Shown here: in pieces, positions 15,863 through 18,688 of the stretch
How positions within the stretch are numbered: position 1 is the first letter of the stretch
How the letters are laid out: each line of letters starts with the position of its first letter
Assembly: GCA_025934475.1 (NCBI GenBank)
Contig: JAICXZ010000005.1
Span: forward strand, 1-18,688
Length of the DNA: 18,688 nucleotides
Source: Mucilaginibacter sp.
Lineage (GTDB): Bacteria; Bacteroidota; Bacteroidia; Sphingobacteriales; Sphingobacteriaceae
Direction: 5' to 3'
Position numbers and translations under genes: made by a program
Notes under the pieces: generated by a model
The model's database searches: none
What the model was told of the DNA's origin: nothing
Seen by the model: the letters and a program-made list of their open reading frames with translations, nothing else

Positions 15863-16621
15863 ATGTATTTTACTGCAGAAAATTCGATAGTACGGCAAAT
15901 ATGGGGAAAAGCGGATACGATATTGTTCATATTTGCGGGGGCCTCGGCCGAGTTTACGCTCAACAGGGCTGTCGACTGGCTGTATTTTACAGGCCGGCTG
16001 CCTGCTGATCCGCTGGGCCGCTTATTCAGTACCGTCGGGTATTCGAAGAAAATCATTTTTTCAGAATACGACACGGCCCTGCACTACATCGATCAAATAA
16101 CTGCAATTCATAAATCTGTGGAAGCAAACCGCGGGGCTCAAATACCCGATGAGGCCTATTTGGAAGTTTTATATATGCTGATCGATTATTCCATCCGGGC
16201 CTTCGAATTACTGGAACGAAAACTTACCCGGACCGAGAAAGGAGAGGTATTCGATGTATTTTTGCGTGTCGGCAAACGGATGCAACTCAAGGGCTTGGCC
16301 AGCAGCTATGAGCAATACCTGGCAGACAGGGACAAACAATTGCGTTTTGACCTTTGCTACAGCCAGTTTACGCCTGATCTTTTTAAAAGATATAAGCAAC
16401 ACCTGGGCAATATCCGTTATGCGGTTTTGCGACAGGCCCAACTGCTGGTGGCCCCTCAGGAGATCAGTCAAAAGCTTAAACTTGCTAGGGTCCAATGGCT
16501 TAGACCAGTACTTTGGATTTATAAATTTTTCCGTCTCATCAGGCTGGAAAATGTGCTCAAACGGGCTATCCTTCCACCTGCCTATATATCCCAAATTCGC
16601 CAGTTAGATATTGCTGAATAA
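15863..16621 (+). CDS. MpaB/rubber-oxygenase family protein (DUF2236)
   Basis: This 252-residue protein is all-helical and matches the DUF2236 or oxygenase MpaB-like family, with segments SIVRQIW, FAGASAEFTLNRAVDWLYFTGRLP and GRLFSTVGYS. Lcp, a latex-clearing member, binds heme b with a His and has nearby catalytic Arg and Thr four residues apart; here R53 and T57 in GRLFSTV and H83 in AIHKSV show the same order and nearly the same spacing. Assigning them as heme-pocket residues is inference. The substrate is unknown; a hydrophobic small molecule is plausible. It is co-transcribed with the DUF2809 gene. No terminator with a good stem was found after the stop. Confidence 0.78.
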   Translation: MYFTAENSIVRQIWGKADTILFIFAGASAEFTLNRAVDWLYFTGRLPADPLGRLFSTVGYSKKIIFSEYDTALHYIDQITAIHKSVEANRGAQIPDEAYLEVLYMLIDYSIRAFELLERKLTRTEKGEVFDVFLRVGKRMQLKGLASSYEQYLADRDKQLRFDLCYSQFTPDLFKRYKQHLGNIRYAVLRQAQLLVAPQEISQKLKLARVQWLRPVLWIYKFFRLIRLENVLKRAILPPAYISQIRQLDIAE

Positions 16622-16681
16622 TTAATAAAATGTTGATTAACAGTCTTTTTGAGCGTTAACTTCATTTTTTCAGGTAGATTT

Positions 16682-16697
16682 ACGTAACCTGTTACGT
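16682..16697. promoter_or_regulatory. Palindromic operator-like site upstream of the collagen-like gene
   Basis: ACGTAAC and GTTACGT form a perfect 7-2-7 palindrome. It lies 34 nt before a TACTTTTG box (16731-16738). The short spacer and full symmetry suit a dimeric regulator, but no such regulator is in the window. Confidence 0.4.
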
Positions 16698-16730
16698 GTT
16701 AGCACTACCGCTACGCTCCAGCGGCGATTC

Positions 16731-16738
16731 TACTTTTG
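16731..16738 (+). promoter_or_regulatory. Probable -7 box of the collagen-like gene
   Basis: TACTTTTG matches TAnnTTTG exactly. No TTTG is seen at -33, where a GC-rich small hairpin (CGCT ... AGCG, 16710-16723) lies instead. The leader to the ATG at 16815 would be about 65 nt. Confidence 0.4.
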
Positions 16739-16814
16739 CCCCAGTGGATATTCATCTGTCCGTCACCTTATTCATACCAATAAATATTTTATTAACCCGC
16801 TAACCTTTATTATT

Positions 16815-17726
16815 ATGAAAACCAAAACCCATGTACTTTTAGGAGCCATTATTTTGATGGCTTTATTCTTCGCCTCGTGCGGTAAAGACGGGGCAACGGG
16901 ACCACAGGGCCCTGCAGGTGCTGCCGGCCCAACCGGTACTGCCGGGGCAGCCGGAGCGACCGGCCCGACAGGTCCTGCAGGCTCTAACGGAAGTGTTATA
17001 TACAGCGGCAGCGCAACGCCGTCTGCAGCAACCGGCGCCGTAGGCGATTTTTATCTTGACCTGGCAACCGGCGTATTATACGGTCCTAAAACAGCCGGCG
17101 GCTGGGGTACCGGCTTCTCGTTAGTTGGTGCAACCGGCGCTACAGGAGCAACCGGCGCCACCGGAGCAGCTGGTAATACTATTATAAGTGGTAGCGGTGT
17201 GCCAGCTGCCGGATCAGGCAATACAGGGGATTACTACCTCGATGACAGCAGCTACTTGTTGTATGGCCCCAAAACCGTCTCGGGCTGGGGAACGGCCACT
17301 CCCTTGCAAGGGCCCGCGGGCACTGCTAACGTACAATATTCGGGTTGGGCATACGCCACCAATATCAGGGACACTACCATTGATGGAAGTGCTGTAGTGG
17401 CCTCCACACTCGCCGCACCGGCCCTCACTTCAACAGTTCTTAGCAATGCTTCAATACAGGTTTATCTTACTTTTGGCTCAGGAATCTTTGATATGCCTTA
17501 TACCAGTGATGCCGGTGGAAAAACCAGTACCATTGCATTCGAACCACAGGTCGGCCAATTTATCATTTATCGTTACACTGCCGACGATTCGGCTTCCATA
17601 TCGCTTTCGGCATTGTTGCAATACCGATACGTAATTATACCGGGATCAGTATTGGTTGGAATGACCCCGCATGTGAACTTAAAAGATTATGCGGCAGTCA
17701 AAAAATACTTAAGAATACCAAATTAA
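16815..17726 (+). CDS. Collagen-like lipoprotein with a duplicated GDFYLD/LYGPKT module
   Basis: This 303-residue protein has a lipoprotein signal peptide (FASC, Cys22) followed directly by twelve Gly-X-Y triplets (about 23-58). A module with GDFYLD and VLYGPKTAGGWG (about 64-103) follows, then more Gly-Ala-Thr triplets (105-121), a second copy of the module with GDYYLD and LLYGPKTVSGWG (about 125-163), then GPAG and a 130-residue unique C-terminal domain, mainly beta and without recognised family. Gly-X-Y stretches can form collagen-type trimers, so a trimeric stalk with a globular head is likely. Lipidation suggests it is held on the outer membrane. No proline hydroxylation is expected in bacteria. 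GC-rich codons in the repeats differ from the neighbours, as the amino acids require. Confidence 0.85.
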   Translation: MKTKTHVLLGAIILMALFFASCGKDGATGPQGPAGAAGPTGTAGAAGATGPTGPAGSNGSVIYSGSATPSAATGAVGDFYLDLATGVLYGPKTAGGWGTGFSLVGATGATGATGATGAAGNTIISGSGVPAAGSGNTGDYYLDDSSYLLYGPKTVSGWGTATPLQGPAGTANVQYSGWAYATNIRDTTIDGSAVVASTLAAPALTSTVLSNASIQVYLTFGSGIFDMPYTSDAGGKTSTIAFEPQVGQFIIYRYTADDSASISLSALLQYRYVIIPGSVLVGMTPHVNLKDYAAVKKYLRIPN

Positions 17727-17740
17727 TGTATGATAAGAAA

Positions 17741-17770
17741 AACAGGGCCTCGAACAATCGGCGCCCTGTT
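17741..17770 (-). terminator. Terminator between two convergent lipoprotein genes
   Basis: AACAGGGC (17741-17748) pairs perfectly with GCCCTGTT (17763-17770) around a 14-nt loop. On the minus strand the stem is followed by a T-rich tract (17742-17736, TTTTTCTT type), so it suits the small lipoprotein gene best. On the + strand the stem is followed by CTTCC, so termination of the collagen-like gene there would be weaker. Confidence 0.65.
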
Positions 17771-17828
17771 CTTCCACAATACACGATAATTTTCTAAGCC
17801 CTTTTTGATTTGTTCCGGTAGCATGTTT

Positions 17829-18095
17829 TTATTTCTTCGAAGGGCGGGGTGTTGTATCCTTTTCAATCTTTGTTCCGCCGGAACCGCTATTATCCAAATC
17901 GGATGCATCGCCGGTGGTTGTCGTCATTTTATTAGTATCGATGGTTTTCTTAGAAACGCCGGTCGTGTCATTGATTTTAGAGCCATAACGGCTTTTCACG
18001 GTATCAATACCCGACCTTGTGGAATGACCTGTATCACAAGCTGCCAAACTGCAGCTTGCGCTGATGATCAATATTATCAGAAGCTTCTTTTTCAT
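17829..18095 (-). CDS. Small Ser/Thr/Lys-rich lipoprotein, 88 residues
   Basis: The start is taken as the ATG at 18095, which opens a clean lipoprotein signal MKKKLLIILIISASCSLAAC with Cys20; the longer frame would begin with a TTG at 18119 and add eight Lys-rich residues. The mature part is 68 residues, low in hydrophobics, with many Thr, Ser, Lys and Asp, probably disordered. No family recognised. It is transcribed against the collagen-like gene and away from the proline-rich gene at 18243, sharing the 147-bp divergent gap with the latter. A terminator follows at 17741-17770. Confidence 0.7.
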   Translation of the reverse strand: MKKKLLIILIISASCSLAACDTGHSTRSGIDTVKSRYGSKINDTTGVSKKTIDTNKMTTTTGDASDLDNSGSGGTKIEKDTTPRPSKK

Positions 18096-18242
18096 GTTAA
18101 TTGCTTTCTTTTTTAACAATCCATTTTAGCTTAAGTTTCCCTAAACAATACCGACATACATTAAAGCGAAATAATTTTAATTAAAACATTATACACCCAC
18201 TCGCGTTGACATTGATGTACTATTCAACAAAGGAAAGAAACT

Positions 18243-18644
18243 ATGAAAAAGCTAAGTGTTTTTATTTTGGCGGGGGCTCTTGCAGGATTGTTTGAGCTGG
18301 CTGCCGCGCAAGGCGACCAGACTACCGGACACAAATTGGTTATCAGTAACGCGGTAACCAGGACAGATACATTGCCGCCTTCAAAGAAGAAAAAAGACAA
18401 GAAAAAGACAGATCCGACAACTCCGACTAACCCGCCGGCTCCAAATCCAACGCCGAGCCCAAGTCCAAATCCGCCAAATCCAAGCCCAACCCCGGCTCCG
18501 ACGCCTACCCCAACGCCGACGCCAACTCCTACTCCTACGCCAAGCCCGACTCCACCGGCTCCAAATCAGCCGACTAACCCGAACCCAACAACACCGCCTG
18601 CACCTTCAACACCAAGTCCAAATACCAATCCACCTTCAGCATAA
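18243..18644 (+). CDS. Secreted proline/threonine-rich repeat protein
   Basis: This 133-residue protein has a signal peptide (about 1-22, ending AAA), a short spacer, a Lys-rich cluster (about 48-55, KKKKDKKK) and then 75 residues made almost only of Pro with Thr, Ser, Asn and Ala, including an alternating Pro-Thr stretch (about 85-104). No folded domain is visible. The ribosome site GGAAAG lies 7 nt before the ATG. It could span the peptidoglycan or be an extended surface linker; the Lys cluster could bind an acidic polymer. Length is likely to vary between strains, since the coding DNA is a short-period repeat. The frame is complete, with a TAA stop. Confidence 0.75.
   Translation: MKKLSVFILAGALAGLFELAAAQGDQTTGHKLVISNAVTRTDTLPPSKKKKDKKKTDPTTPTNPPAPNPTPSPSPNPPNPSPTPAPTPTPTPTPTPTPTPSPTPPAPNQPTNPNPTTPPAPSTPSPNTNPPSA
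18415..18610. repeat. Short-period coding repeat in the Pro/Thr tail
   Basis: The + strand is an imperfect 6-nt repeat of the type CCNACN and CCNAGN, densest at about 18495-18545. It lies inside the coding frame and is expected to be prone to replication slippage. Confidence 0.6.
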
Positions 18645-18688
18645 AATTTATGCCTAAAGGATAGATTCGATATAAAAAGCGATAGCCG

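Noticed and set aside
18096..18119. TTG start for the small lipoprotein
   Set aside because: The ATG at 18095 directly opens a clean signal peptide and lipobox.

Overview
The window looks like chromosomal DNA of a Bacteroidota bacterium, most likely family Sphingobacteriaceae (a Mucilaginibacter- or Pedobacter-like organism; genus not proven). The basis is the protein families: a MacB-like permease of the Bacteroidota type, paired DUF3857/transglutaminase proteins, SusD-less surface lipoproteins, a DUF2809 protein and an MpaB-family protein. Bacteroidota-type promoters (TTTG about 20 nt before TAnnTTTG) and AT-rich intergenic DNA agree. No tRNA, rRNA, CRISPR array, insertion sequence or phage gene was seen.

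Layout. 1-519 (-) is the N-terminal part of an ABC transporter permease cut by the window edge. 739-1818 (-) is a DEDDh 3'-5' exonuclease with a disordered tail. 1939-5852 (+) is a two-gene, ATGA-overlapping operon of secreted DUF3857/transglutaminase-like proteins, the first with a degenerate catalytic triad. 5853-5975 (-) is a 40-residue single-helix membrane protein. 6070-6630 (-) is an NlpC/P60 lipoprotein hydrolase. 6766-10369 (-) is an overlapping DUF2339/DUF3999 membrane-protein pair. 10597-13203 (-) is mutS with a TTG start. 13204-13502 holds a probable + strand small RNA or leader-like transcript ending in a good terminator. 13503-13958 (-) is a DoxX-like membrane protein. 14073-14990 (-) is a GH16 glucanase lipoprotein with its own terminator. 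15474-16621 (+) is a DUF2809 - MpaB-family operon with a near-perfect Bacteroidota promoter. 16815-17726 (+) is a collagen-like lipoprotein. 17829-18095 (-) is a small lipoprotein. 18243-18644 (+) is a secreted Pro/Thr-rich protein.

Functionally this is mostly a housekeeping and cell-envelope region: DNA repair (mutS, exonuclease), cell-wall hydrolysis (NlpC/P60), polysaccharide degradation (GH16), and several secreted or lipid-anchored low-complexity proteins.

The most unusual signal lies between the genes. Four gaps that follow minus-strand genes carry degenerate tandem repeats with a strict short period (9 nt in two gaps, 7 nt in two others). In three of the four the repeats are mirrored into inverted arms, so the whole element folds into a long hairpin. 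Two of them begin exactly on the stop codon of the preceding gene. Unit sequences differ completely from gap to gap, but the architecture is the same. The second signal is the candidate small RNA beside mutS, whose terminator loop repeats a 9-mer from its own 5' end and could re-pair with an internal segment.
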